A DNA stretch of 64,000 nt. It comes from Dyadobacter sp. CY356 (GTDB lineage Bacteria; Bacteroidota; Bacteroidia; Cytophagales; Spirosomataceae). Positions 1 to 8,176 of the stretch are shown piece after piece. The notes under the pieces are model-generated. The model worked only from the letters and a program-made list of their open reading frames with translations. It had not been told where the DNA came from and did no database searches. Within the stretch, counting starts at the first letter, position 1; each line of letters opens with the position of its first letter. Made by a program: the position numbers and the translations under genes. The stretch covers positions 124,001-188,000 of the forward strand of contig NZ_JAJTSZ010000008.1 of NCBI RefSeq assembly GCF_021440195.1, in the 5' to 3' direction.

Positions 1-96
1 AGTTTACGGCCATGGCTTTTAATTCTTTTTATAGCATTACTCATTCTTGAACGCTGGATGGCTTTAAAGAAAACGATACAGAAAAGTTATGTATGA
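1..96 (+). CDS. C-terminal end of a membrane protein, probably BatA-like (partial)
   Basis: An open frame enters from the left edge and ends at a TGA at 94-96. The visible 31 residues form one hydrophobic segment (WLLILFIALLILERW) followed by a short basic tail. In Bacteroidota, proteins with a BatA N-terminal domain usually end in a transmembrane helix of this kind and sit directly before a DUF4175-like gene, which is what follows here with an 8-bp overlap. The identity is inferred from context because only the tail can be seen. Confidence 0.55.
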   Translation, partial: SLRPWLLILFIALLILERWMALKKTIQKSYV

Positions 97-2305
97 GCTA
101 AAAAAATTAATCAATTCAGTTACGACCCAACTTTACGCGAATGCATTTATTCGTTGTTTGTTGCTGGCGGTTTCAGCTTTTGTTCTAACCTCGGTGTTTA
201 AACAGTCTTCTGTAATTGCTCCCGTTTTGGCTGCCCTTGCTGGCTTGGGAATTGGCGCATATATCACAAAATTATATCAAAATAAAAAACCACAGGCCAT
301 CAGTTTGATCCACAAAACGGTTGGTGAATCGGAGTACAGTTTGCATTTACTGGAAAAGGAAGAGCTGAATATTGCAGAACAATTGCAGCTGGACAGGCTA
401 AGTCAAAATGTTTCAGCCAGTCATTTTCATTACCGGAATCTGTATGACGGAACGATGATGTACGGACTGATCTTTCTTTTGTCGCTGGTTTTTTATAATC
501 TGTATCCGCACCTGAATTTCTCAACCGGAAGTCCAATCACGCTTTTAAATTCCACTAAAAATGTCGAAAAAGCGAATGTTCTCATTGCTCCGAGCTTTGA
601 AACGGCTAATGTAACTATCAACCCGCCTGCATACACGAACTTACCATCCAAAAAATCTGCTGATTTGAATGTTAGTGCAATCATCGGTTCTGCCTTGAAT
701 TGGGATGTTACTTTTAGTCATCAGGATAATCTGTCGGTACGGCTGGCAAATAACCGTGGAGATGAGCTTTTGTTCAAAAAGGCAAATGGTATTTTTCAGT
801 ATAAAGATAAACTGACAGGTTCCGGACTATATTCAATCAAAGCCTATTGGAAAGATTCGCTCGTTTATCAATCTGATTTTTACAAACTGGAAGCACAACC
901 GGATCTTACCCCAAAAATTGAACCGGATTCAAAAGAACTGTATCAATATCATTATTTGAAAGACAATAAAATGATCCAGGTTTCGGCGAAAATGTCAGAT
1001 GATTTTAAAGTAAAAACGGCTTTTATCGTGGCTACTTTGGCACGCGGTTCAGGTGAAAATGTCAAGTTCAGAGAAATGAAATTTCCATTATCTCCGGGTA
1101 ATTTTAAGGAAGCAAAACTTAGCCAATCCATTGATCTGAAAGCCTTGAATTTTACACCAGGTGATGAGCTTTATTATTACTGGGCAGCAATTGATAATAA
1201 GGAACCCGAAGCTAATTTCACCAAATCAGATACCTATTTCGTAGTTTACAAAGACACGGCAAAAGTGGAAGAATCAGAACTTTCCACGATGTCTGTCAAT
1301 ACGGTTCCGGAATATTTCCGTAGTCAGCGCCAGATTATTATTGATACTGAGAAACTGATTGCCAAGCGTAAAAAGATTAAAAAGGAAGAATTCAATAGTA
1401 CTTCCAATGAAATAGGTTTTGATCAAAAAGTGCTTCGGTTACGTTACGGACAGTTTTTAGGCGAAGAATTTGAACAAAATATTGGTGGAGGCGGCGGTGC
1501 GCCGCATGAAGAAAGTGGTAGTGGAAATATTCTGGATGCTTTTACACACAAGTCTGATTCGGAAGGCGAAGCGGCAGAAAACCGCAAATCACAGCCGGAA
1601 GAATCACATCACGACCATGGCGGAGGTAATCAGGAAAGCGGTTCCAAAGATGCGATGGCGGAATTGATTGAGCAATACGGACATGCACACGACGATGCTG
1701 ATATCAATACTTTCCATGAGCAGTCTACCAAAAGTTTATTGAAAATGGCTTTGGAGCAAATGTGGCAATCGGAACTGCATTTGCGTATGTATGAACCTGA
1801 AAAAGCGATTCCTTTTGAAACCAAAGCACTTGAATTTTTAAAACAGGCGCAGCATAAGGCACGCGCCTTTGTCAAGAAAAGCAGCTATGATCCGCCTCCG
1901 ATCAAGGAAAAAGAAAAACGGCTAACCGGCGAATTGACTGACATCAGCAAGAATTTCAGCCAGGAAAAAATGATCAGCCTGACGCGGACTGAACAACTGG
2001 CGTCTGAAGTTTTGGGTTATCTGGAATATGACAAGTTAAGTGCTTTGCAACTAGCCAGGTTTCAGCTTGTGGGAACACAATTATCTGACCGGTTAATGAA
2101 CAGCGGACCGTTCAATGGCGGATTGCAAAACTGGGCGGTACTTGGATCATTGCAAAAACTGATCAGCGGAAAACAAATTTCGGCGACGGAAAAACAGCAA
2201 CTGAAAACGGAATTATACAAAAGGGCAGGAGCGAACGTACAAAGTGGTCGTTCCTATGTTAGTGAGAAAAAGCTGGAAAACATTTTTTGGAAAAAACTTA
2301 AATAA
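89..2305 (+). CDS. DUF4175-like large membrane protein
   Basis: 738 residues. Two or three hydrophobic segments lie near the N-terminus (about residues 18-60 and 112-130). A long extracytoplasmic region follows, then a low-complexity stretch rich in Gly, His, Glu and Ser (about 460-520), then a charged helical C-terminal part. This arrangement fits the DUF4175-type proteins found in Bacteroidota beside BatA and MoxR/DUF58 genes; their function is unknown, perhaps linked to envelope or stress physiology. The start overlaps the previous gene by 8 bp and the next gene follows after 29 bp, so the three probably form one operon. No enzymatic motif was seen. Confidence 0.7.
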   Translation: MYELKKLINSVTTQLYANAFIRCLLLAVSAFVLTSVFKQSSVIAPVLAALAGLGIGAYITKLYQNKKPQAISLIHKTVGESEYSLHLLEKEELNIAEQLQLDRLSQNVSASHFHYRNLYDGTMMYGLIFLLSLVFYNLYPHLNFSTGSPITLLNSTKNVEKANVLIAPSFETANVTINPPAYTNLPSKKSADLNVSAIIGSALNWDVTFSHQDNLSVRLANNRGDELLFKKANGIFQYKDKLTGSGLYSIKAYWKDSLVYQSDFYKLEAQPDLTPKIEPDSKELYQYHYLKDNKMIQVSAKMSDDFKVKTAFIVATLARGSGENVKFREMKFPLSPGNFKEAKLSQSIDLKALNFTPGDELYYYWAAIDNKEPEANFTKSDTYFVVYKDTAKVEESELSTMSVNTVPEYFRSQRQIIIDTEKLIAKRKKIKKEEFNSTSNEIGFDQKVLRLRYGQFLGEEFEQNIGGGGGAPHEESGSGNILDAFTHKSDSEGEAAENRKSQPEESHHDHGGGNQESGSKDAMAELIEQYGHAHDDADINTFHEQSTKSLLKMALEQMWQSELHLRMYEPEKAIPFETKALEFLKQAQHKARAFVKKSSYDPPPIKEKEKRLTGELTDISKNFSQEKMISLTRTEQLASEVLGYLEYDKLSALQLARFQLVGTQLSDRLMNSGPFNGGLQNWAVLGSLQKLISGKQISATEKQQLKTELYKRAGANVQSGRSYVSEKKLENIFWKKLK

Positions 2306-2334
2306 GACCGGCTCAATATAACCGGAACTAGTGT

Positions 2335-4008
2335 ATGATTGCATTTGATTTCAACTGGTCGGAGCCACTAAATCTGGTTTTGATTTTATTTCTAATACTT
2401 CTCGGTGCTGCGCAGATATGGCTTTTGCTACGAAGTTCAGGCCCCGATCTTTCGAGGCAGAAAACTGGAATCAAAATTGTTTTAAACTTTTTGTTATGGT
2501 TGATCGTTGTCGGTTTCGTTCTTCAACCCATACTTCGGAGTACGGCTTTATCAGGTAAAATTCTGGTCGCAGGAAAGGACGTCCCTTCCCAGGAAGTGAA
2601 AAGAATTCAGGATAGCTTACGTTTTTGTGACGTGTTTTCTGAAAGTAATTTAAAAGGCAAATCTTTTGATACACTGACGCTCGTTGGCCAGGATTTCAGC
2701 CCCACATTTTTTTCAGATCTTAGTCAAAAAATAAGACATTCTGTTCTTGTAAACCGGATTGCGTATTTTTCCGGGAATGCAATCCAGTCAATTTCATGGA
2801 AGGGGATTATTAGAAAAGGACAAATTCAGCGCGTAACCGGATCGGTAAATTCTTTGGAGGCGCAATGGGTGAAAATTAAGTTTGGCAGCCAGACTCTGGA
2901 CAGTGTCAAACTTGAAAAAGGCATTCAGGATTTTAATTTATCATTTCCAGTTTTCACGGAAAAAAGAACAAAAGTTGATCTGTTTTTAGGGGATGATCAA
3001 CATAAATCAATCCAGTTTTTTGCCCGTCCACTTCCGCCGTTAAACTTCCAAATCTTACTTGATAATCCTGATTTTGAAAGCAGAAGCCTTGCAACATGGC
3101 TTGGAAACCGGGGCAATTCGGTTGAGATCTCTACCAATTTATCAAAAGATATAAGGAGCAAACTAACGCTAAATAAGACAGGATCGCCGGATGTGATCAT
3201 TACAGATCCTAAAAATGCTTCCAACGCACAGGTGAAAAAAGCACTGGCAACTGGTAAGAGCATTTTATTTATCAACCTTACCAACGGATCCTCTGATATT
3301 GCTTCGATCAATACTGCCTTAGGTACCAGGTTTATAGTTAAAAAACTGTCGAATGATGAAACGTTACCCTTAAGCGGAGAATTTACAAAACTTCCTTATG
3401 ATTTTGGTAAATCAAATGCTTATGTAACCATTCCGGAATATCCGGTAGCTGTTGAGAAAACAAATGGTAAAGTGGCGGTGAGCTTTGTAAACGAGACATT
3501 TCCAATTTTACTTAACGGCGATAGTATTTCTTACAGCAACATCTGGACCTCTGTCATCGCGGCGATACATCCGTCATATGAGTCAAATGTTGAAGTGCAA
3601 GCTCCGATTTATAAAGGATTTAAAAGCGATCCCAAATTTAATAATCTCGTTAATAATCCGGCTTCAATGATTATAGGGGCTGATACTGTGAATCTGGTTT
3701 ATTCCGCAATCAACAAGCAGAGTGCAGATGCGAGTTACATTCCTTCCCAGTCTTCCTGGATTGCATTATCGGGTGATTCGGAAATTAATGTAACAGACAG
3801 CCTGGACTTTGATGATTATTATAAAAGTAAAGTCGTGGATCAGTTCGTAAAATCCAGGATGTTATTACAATCAGGATTAAATGATACGGTCAGGGTTTCA
3901 GGTAAGTCATCTCAACCATTGAATGAAAGCAGAGTTCCTGATTGGATCTGGTTTTTGATGTTTATTTTGTGTTTTTCGGCACTATGGTTGGAGCCGAAAT
4001 TTAATTAA
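2335..4008 (+). CDS. Membrane protein of the BatA/DUF4175 operon, function unknown
   Basis: 557 residues. Two transmembrane segments lie at the N-terminus (about 13-32 and 47-65) and one at the extreme C-terminus (WIWFLMFILCFSALWLEP), with a predicted extracytoplasmic region of about 450 residues between them. The region from about 235 to 330 has the alternating pattern of a Rossmann-like or glutamine-amidotransferase-like fold, as in other BatA-type partner proteins, but no catalytic residues could be identified. It is probably cotranscribed with the preceding gene and likely its partner. It is the last gene before the repeat-rich gap. Confidence 0.6.
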   Translation: MIAFDFNWSEPLNLVLILFLILLGAAQIWLLLRSSGPDLSRQKTGIKIVLNFLLWLIVVGFVLQPILRSTALSGKILVAGKDVPSQEVKRIQDSLRFCDVFSESNLKGKSFDTLTLVGQDFSPTFFSDLSQKIRHSVLVNRIAYFSGNAIQSISWKGIIRKGQIQRVTGSVNSLEAQWVKIKFGSQTLDSVKLEKGIQDFNLSFPVFTEKRTKVDLFLGDDQHKSIQFFARPLPPLNFQILLDNPDFESRSLATWLGNRGNSVEISTNLSKDIRSKLTLNKTGSPDVIITDPKNASNAQVKKALATGKSILFINLTNGSSDIASINTALGTRFIVKKLSNDETLPLSGEFTKLPYDFGKSNAYVTIPEYPVAVEKTNGKVAVSFVNETFPILLNGDSISYSNIWTSVIAAIHPSYESNVEVQAPIYKGFKSDPKFNNLVNNPASMIIGADTVNLVYSAINKQSADASYIPSQSSWIALSGDSEINVTDSLDFDDYYKSKVVDQFVKSRMLLQSGLNDTVRVSGKSSQPLNESRVPDWIWFLMFILCFSALWLEPKFN

Positions 4009-4024
4009 TTATTTGGACCATTGC

Positions 4025-4172
4025 GGTGCGCTGCACCTCGATAAAAAAGTGGTTTGAATTATAATTTTCTACAAATATTCAGGTGCCCGGCACCATAAAG
4101 GAAAAAGGTGATAGCACCTCAATACTTGTAGAAACATCAAAAATTCGCTTATTTCAAAAGGTGCGGAGCACC
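4025..4172. repeat. Cluster of four GGTGC..GCACC hairpins within an inverted repeat
   Basis: The gap between 4009 and 4336 holds no gene. It contains GGTGC-GCT-GCACC (4025-4037), GGTGC-CCG-GCACC (4082-4094), GGTG-ATAG-CACC (4107-4118) and GGTGC-GGA-GCACC (4160-4172). The two middle hairpins are flanked by longer arms: 4066-4086 and 4114-4134 are inverted copies matching at 19 of 21 positions. Short palindromes of this type recur in intergenic DNA of Cytophagales (recalled knowledge); they could be REP-like mobile units or act on the end of the upstream mRNA. Confidence 0.75.
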
Positions 4173-4336
4173 GGAATAATTGAATTTAATCACTCTAAAA
4201 CATCTTCCAATATTAAAATTGTATTCTGTTAATTTCCCAAAATTTTAACCGGAATCAACTACTTTTATGCCCCAAAGAAATCTGAATTCAATGGCCTTAC
4301 GCCTTTGCAAAACTGGATTATTACAAAACAAGATTT

Positions 4337-5134
4337 ATGAATAAAAACGGACTTCAGCTCAGAACCGTTAATGTGATCCGTTATGTGACGCCTTTACGCG
4401 AAGGCGGATCATTACCAGCGATCGCAGAAGCGGATGATGATTTTTTATATGTATTGAAATTCAGAGGTGCCGGCCAGGGTGTTAAAGCACTTATCGCTGA
4501 GTTAATTGGCGGCGAAATTGCGCGTGCATTAGGTTTTAGAATGCCGGAGATTGTTTTTGCGAATCTGGATGAAATGTTCGGAATGACAGAGCCTGATGAA
4601 GAAATCCAGGATTTGTTGAAAGCCAGTACCGGTTTGAATCTCGCTATGCATTATTTGTCCGGTGCTATTACTTTTGATCCTCAGGTAACAACCGTTGACC
4701 CGATACTTGCATCCCAAATTGTTTGGCTGGATTGCCTTTTGACAAACGTTGACCGCACAGCAAGGAACACCAATATGCTGATATGGCATAAAGAATTATG
4801 GCTCATTGACCACGGCGCGTCTTTATATTTTCACCACTCCTGGACAAATTGGGAGGAGCAGGCAAAACGTCCTTTTGTTCAAATAAAAGATCATGTTTTA
4901 TTACCCCAGGCCACAGAACTTGACGCAGTTAACGAGTCGTTCCGGAATATCCTTACCGACGATTTAATCAATTCCATTGTGTCCATCATCCCGGACGATT
5001 GGTTGCTCCATGATGCACCGTTTGAAACAGCAGATGAACATCGTCAGGCTTATGCCAAATTTTTAATTTCAAGAATCTCAGTATCAGAAGTATTTGTAAA
5101 AGAAGCGCAGAATGCAAGAACATCACTTATTTGA
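4337..5134 (+). CDS. HipA-like kinase-fold protein
   Basis: 265 residues. It resembles the HipA-like kinase family rather than full-length HipA toxins (about 430 residues), because the HipA N-terminal subdomain is missing. A nucleotide-binding Lys lies near residue 40 (YVLKFRGAG). A catalytic loop is seen near 131 (DCLLTNVDRTARNTN), resembling the HipA pattern D-x-x-x-x-N-x-D-R-x-x-x-N. A metal-binding DHG follows near 157. The next gene, DUF3037, overlaps by 23 bp, a pairing I recall from other bacteria. No HipB-like HTH gene is adjacent, so this is not a classical hipBA module. Substrate unknown; protein kinase activity is inferred. Confidence 0.8.
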   Translation: MNKNGLQLRTVNVIRYVTPLREGGSLPAIAEADDDFLYVLKFRGAGQGVKALIAELIGGEIARALGFRMPEIVFANLDEMFGMTEPDEEIQDLLKASTGLNLAMHYLSGAITFDPQVTTVDPILASQIVWLDCLLTNVDRTARNTNMLIWHKELWLIDHGASLYFHHSWTNWEEQAKRPFVQIKDHVLLPQATELDAVNESFRNILTDDLINSIVSIIPDDWLLHDAPFETADEHRQAYAKFLISRISVSEVFVKEAQNARTSLI

Positions 5135-5495
5135 GTACGCCGTAATCCGCGTCGTACCCAGAGTCGAGCGAGAGGAATTTTTGAACGTTGGAGTCATTCT
5201 CTATTGCCCAAAGCAGGGTTTTTTACAAAGTAAAATAAATCTGGATATTGAACGGCTGAAAGCTTTTGCAGGAAAAGTAGATGTCTCTGAACTGGAAGAA
5301 TATTTGGGTGCTTTGAGCCGGATCTGCATCGGTGGAAAAACGGCCGGTCCTATTGGGAAATTACCTATTGCATCCCGTTTTCGCTGGTTAACCGCCACCC
5401 GGAGTACTGTGGTTCAAACGTCAAAAGTCCATCCGGGATTTTGTACAGATGCCGGTTTGACTTTGGAAAGGTTATTTAATCAGATGGTTTTGTAG
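5112..5495 (+). CDS. DUF3037 family protein
   Basis: 127 residues. The N-terminus (YAVIRVVPRVEREEFLNVG, then ILYCP) is the recognisable DUF3037 signature. It has no signal peptide or membrane segment and no known catalytic motif. It starts inside the last codons of the HipA-like kinase gene (23-bp overlap), so the two are almost certainly co-translated and probably act together. Function unknown; a regulator, partner or substrate of the kinase is possible. A strong terminator follows at 5531-5562. Confidence 0.8.
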   Translation: MQEHHLFEYAVIRVVPRVEREEFLNVGVILYCPKQGFLQSKINLDIERLKAFAGKVDVSELEEYLGALSRICIGGKTAGPIGKLPIASRFRWLTATRSTVVQTSKVHPGFCTDAGLTLERLFNQMVL

Positions 5496-5530
5496 ATAAC
5501 AAGCCTGAAAGGGTTATATATAAAATCAAA

Positions 5531-5562
5531 AATGCTTCGTCCACATAATCAGACGAAGCATT
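5531..5562. terminator. Bidirectional rho-independent terminator
   Basis: An 11-bp stem (AATGCTTCGTC at 5531-5541 with GACGAAGCATT at 5552-5562) is followed by a T-run on the plus strand. An A-rich left flank gives Ts on the minus strand. It lies between the convergent DUF3037 and thioredoxin-like genes. Confidence 0.85.
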
Positions 5563-5590
5563 TTTTGTTTGTGCTCACTTCAAAGTTGTA

Positions 5591-6076
5591 TTAAAACGAT
5601 TTCAAAGTTTTAAAAATTTCGGTATACGGTTGTTCACCTTCATAAATCTTCACCAGCTTTCCGGTTTTGTCATACATCGCCAGGTAAGGAAATGACCGTA
5701 TCTGGTAATATTTCTGAACCAGATAACTTGTTCCTTCTGTACCGAGTTTAATGTTTGGATAAGCTGCAAGGTTATAATCCTTTTCAAACTTTTTAATCAT
5801 TTCCATGGATTGAAAAGTGATCATCACCAATTGCTTATTTGTCATTACTGTGTAATTTTTTAATAAAGCCTTCGTGAAATTCTGGCAATGATCGCAGTCG
5901 GGTGAAAAATACATCAATACCACAGGACCTGGACCGAGCTGTGAAGCATTATAAGGTTTTCCATTGGTGAGGGTTATTTGAAATGGAGCTATTTTTTTTA
6001 AGCCAATGGCAGATTGGGCGAATGCAGTACCCGCAATCAGCACAAACAGAAGTAGTGGGATTATTTTTTTAGACAT
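5591..6076 (-). CDS. Secreted thioredoxin-like (redoxin) protein
   Basis: 161 residues from the ATG at 6076. The frame extends 15 codons further to 6121, but the start used here gives a clean signal peptide (MSKKIIPLLLFVLIAGTAFA). The mature part is an AhpC/TSA- or TlpA-like thioredoxin fold with the active-site motif CDHC after a typical VLMYFSP strand. A cis-Pro loop follows (RSFPYLAMYD). It is probably a periplasmic thiol-disulfide oxidoreductase; the substrate is unknown. It is transcribed alone, convergent with the DUF3037 gene. Confidence 0.8.
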   Translation of the reverse strand: MSKKIIPLLLFVLIAGTAFAQSAIGLKKIAPFQITLTNGKPYNASQLGPGPVVLMYFSPDCDHCQNFTKALLKNYTVMTNKQLVMITFQSMEMIKKFEKDYNLAAYPNIKLGTEGTSYLVQKYYQIRSFPYLAMYDKTGKLVKIYEGEQPYTEIFKTLKSF

Positions 6077-6170
6077 CAGAATTTTAGTTTTATCAAGGCT
6101 GCAAGATATCATTCTTTTCAATAGGGACGAATTTTTGATGGCTTCCTTTCCTTGAAAAAGTAAGAAATCT

Positions 6171-6240
6171 ATCTTTTACATTTCGTTGACAATCTTTTAC
6201 AAACGATTCGCATTCAACATAATTCTTACCAATACATTTG
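6171..6240 (+). promoter_or_regulatory. Promoter with direct repeats upstream of a regulator operon
   Basis: A Bacteroidota -7 box, TACATTTG, lies at 6233-6240, about 45 bp before the ATG at 6286. The 10-bp sequence ATCTTTTACA occurs twice in direct orientation (6171-6180 and 6192-6201), 21 bp apart or about two helical turns. Tandem direct repeats are typical of OmpR-type winged-helix proteins, and one is encoded by the third gene of this operon. The assignment as its binding site is inference. Confidence 0.5.
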
Positions 6241-6285
6241 ATCCAGGCCTTTACCTGGTTTAATCTTCACTTAAATAACAGGATC

Positions 6286-6693
6286 ATGAAAAATGTATTG
6301 CATCTCCCTTACCTATTTTTATTAGCCATTGTTAACCCATTATCAGCCCAAAACAAGTTCTCAAACTGTTCCGCTGCTTTTTTAAATGACAAGAGGATCG
6401 TGACTGAATACAGTACCAAAGGTAAAAGTACAGTCAATGAAAAGGCTACCGGACAACTTACCGTATGCACTGCCGAACTTGGACCGACTGCCAATAAACC
6501 AGTTGAGAAAATCGTATTCAGGATTGCCATCCGCGACAAAGATTCTAAAACGTTGGTTATGTTTTCCGACCAGGCTTTCAAACAGATCGCTATCCAGAAT
6601 ATTCTAAAAAAATGTAAAAAAGGAGACGCGATTGTCTTAATGACTTCGGACAATCAATATGCTCTGCCACACAATGAAATTATTGTTCTATAA
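6286..6693 (+). CDS. Small secreted protein, function unknown
   Basis: 135 residues from the ATG at 6286; an earlier in-frame TTG at 6238 lies inside the -7 box and is rejected. A signal peptide ends near PLSAQ. The mature domain is about 115 residues of probable beta structure with two Cys residues (FSNCSAAF and LTVCTAEL). It ends in a segment ILKKCKKGDAIVL that matches the layout of the next gene (EILKSAQVGDDIII). The two are probably paralogues. There is some resemblance to the small beta domains of gliding proteins such as the GldM C-terminus, but this is not secure. Confidence 0.6.
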   Translation: MKNVLHLPYLFLLAIVNPLSAQNKFSNCSAAFLNDKRIVTEYSTKGKSTVNEKATGQLTVCTAELGPTANKPVEKIVFRIAIRDKDSKTLVMFSDQAFKQIAIQNILKKCKKGDAIVLMTSDNQYALPHNEIIVL

Positions 6694-6710
6694 TTAAAAA
6701 ATCTGTTACC

Positions 6711-7169
6711 ATGAAAAATCAAATTACAAGAATCTCATTGATTCTGCTATACACTTTTACAATTTCGATTTCGGAGGCTTTACCTAAAAATAATGCGGAT
6801 AGTTATTTTTCATTGCATCTGAATGGAAAATTAACAGAGCCAAAAGAGTTTATTCACGTAACAAATGGACGTTTGACGTTGGTCGACCATAATCCAAAAT
6901 CCGGCCCTGAAACCGAAGTGCAATTTTTTGCTTATCTCAAACGAGCAGGAAAGATCGTTGATGTTAATGCCTACGCGCATAATTTTTCAGTACGTAGTAT
7001 CGAGTTAGGTGAAATTTTGAAATCTGCGCAAGTAGGGGATGATATCATTATTGAACCCGTTAAGAAAACTGATGTTTCGGCCAGGAAAATAATATATGTC
7101 AAATATTCTATGTTGTTCCCGGTATTTAACTGGTTTCCATTTTTGAATAAAAGCAGGGGTGGATGTTAA
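6711..7169 (+). CDS. Small secreted protein, paralogue of the preceding gene
   Basis: 152 residues with an N-terminal signal peptide (ISLILLYTFTISISEA). The mature part shares a layout with the preceding protein: an LNGK strand, a G-x-LT strand, a beta pair ending in polar residues, then EILKSAQVGDDIII. The C-terminus is extended and ends in a hydrophobic-aromatic patch (FPVFNWFPF) and a terminal Cys. It sits 17 bp after the preceding gene and just before the regulator, so it is probably part of one operon. Function unknown. Confidence 0.6.
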   Translation: MKNQITRISLILLYTFTISISEALPKNNADSYFSLHLNGKLTEPKEFIHVTNGRLTLVDHNPKSGPETEVQFFAYLKRAGKIVDVNAYAHNFSVRSIELGEILKSAQVGDDIIIEPVKKTDVSARKIIYVKYSMLFPVFNWFPFLNKSRGGC

Positions 7170-7230
7170 TTCCCGCCGTTTTGGTAAGTTTACAATAAAA
7201 TTTGACAAGATGAATTTCAGAGATGGCAGG

Positions 7231-8106
7231 ATGAAAACAACCGCAAGAATCACTTTGTTGGTGATGATTTTTCTGATATTTTCTGCGCCTGAAAAAGTGA
7301 CGGGAAACAATGATTCTGTCAGGTTTTCAGAGAAGGCAAATCTTGCTTTGCGACGTACCGCCCATCTTTTACTGGTTGAAAATGGAGATACAACTTCCGT
7401 GATCACTCCGGTTCAGCAGCCGGATGCAAATACCTTCATCGTTCAGATTGACAAACTTTTTGATTATGATAAGCTGCCTGATTTGCTAAAGAAATCTTTG
7501 GAAATTCATGGAATAGATCGCGGTTATGATGTTTCGGTTTTACGCTGTGAGAATAGTACCATTGCGCTGGGATACAATTTTCAGGATTTAAACCGAAAAG
7601 AAGGCGTTCCATGCAGTGGCAGGAAAATGGAAGCGGGTTGTTATATTCTGAAAGTTAACTTTTATCCGGAAACAAAAACTGCTTCTGCAAGCAGGAATTG
7701 GTGGATTTTGCCGATTGGAAGTTTGCTTGCAGGTTTAGGTTTCATTGTTTGGAAAAAAAACCGGAAAGATATCAAAACAGATCATTCACAATCGGTCGGT
7801 TATGTCGATAATAAAATAAATTTCGGCAATTCTGCGCTTGATATGACAAATCTGATTTTGACGTCAGAACGAAAAAGTTATAATCTTACCTATCGGGAAG
7901 CTAAATTGCTCCATCTTTTTACAAACAATCAGAACACAGTTTTGGAAAGAGATTTTATTTTAAAATCGGTTTGGGAAGATGAAGGAATTGTTGTTGGTAG
8001 AAGCGTTGATGTATTTGTTTCCAGATTGAGAAAAATGCTGGCAGAAGATCTGCGTGTAAAAATCAGTGCTGTGCATGGTGTAGGATACCGGCTGGAAGTA
8101 TCCTGA
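7231..8106 (+). CDS. Membrane-tethered regulator: periplasmic N-terminus, cytoplasmic winged helix
   Basis: 291 residues from the ATG at 7231; earlier starts at 7210 and 7159 are possible, but 7231 gives the best signal peptide (ITLLVMIFLIFSAPEKVTG). A periplasmic domain of about 130 residues contains three Cys. One transmembrane helix follows (WWILPIGSLLAGLGFIVW). The last 90 residues are an OmpR/PhoB-type winged helix (LTYREAKLLHLF, VFVSRLRKML, HGVGYRLEV). This is the mirror image of CadC/ToxR, whose DNA-binding domain is N-terminal. It is probably a one-component sensor coupling an envelope signal to transcription. The two secreted paralogues upstream are likely ligands or targets. Confidence 0.8.
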   Translation: MKTTARITLLVMIFLIFSAPEKVTGNNDSVRFSEKANLALRRTAHLLLVENGDTTSVITPVQQPDANTFIVQIDKLFDYDKLPDLLKKSLEIHGIDRGYDVSVLRCENSTIALGYNFQDLNRKEGVPCSGRKMEAGCYILKVNFYPETKTASASRNWWILPIGSLLAGLGFIVWKKNRKDIKTDHSQSVGYVDNKINFGNSALDMTNLILTSERKSYNLTYREAKLLHLFTNNQNTVLERDFILKSVWEDEGIVVGRSVDVFVSRLRKMLAEDLRVKISAVHGVGYRLEVS

Positions 8107-8126
8107 AAGGTTGAAAGAAATTTTAA

Positions 8127-8165
8127 AGCAGAAGTCAGGAATAAATTATTTCACTGACTTCTGCT
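8127..8165. terminator. Hairpin between convergent genes
   Basis: A perfect 12-bp stem, AGCAGAAGTCAG (8127-8138) with CTGACTTCTGCT (8154-8165). It lies between the regulator gene and the convergent GMC oxidoreductase gene. T-runs are short, so terminator strength is uncertain. Confidence 0.65.
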
Positions 8166-8176
8166 CTAAAACTCTT

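Noticed and set aside
1470..1667. Low-complexity Gly/His-rich stretch as a possible DNA repeat or alternate gene
   Set aside because: It is an in-frame linker of the DUF4175-like protein; the alternate frame has no features of a gene.
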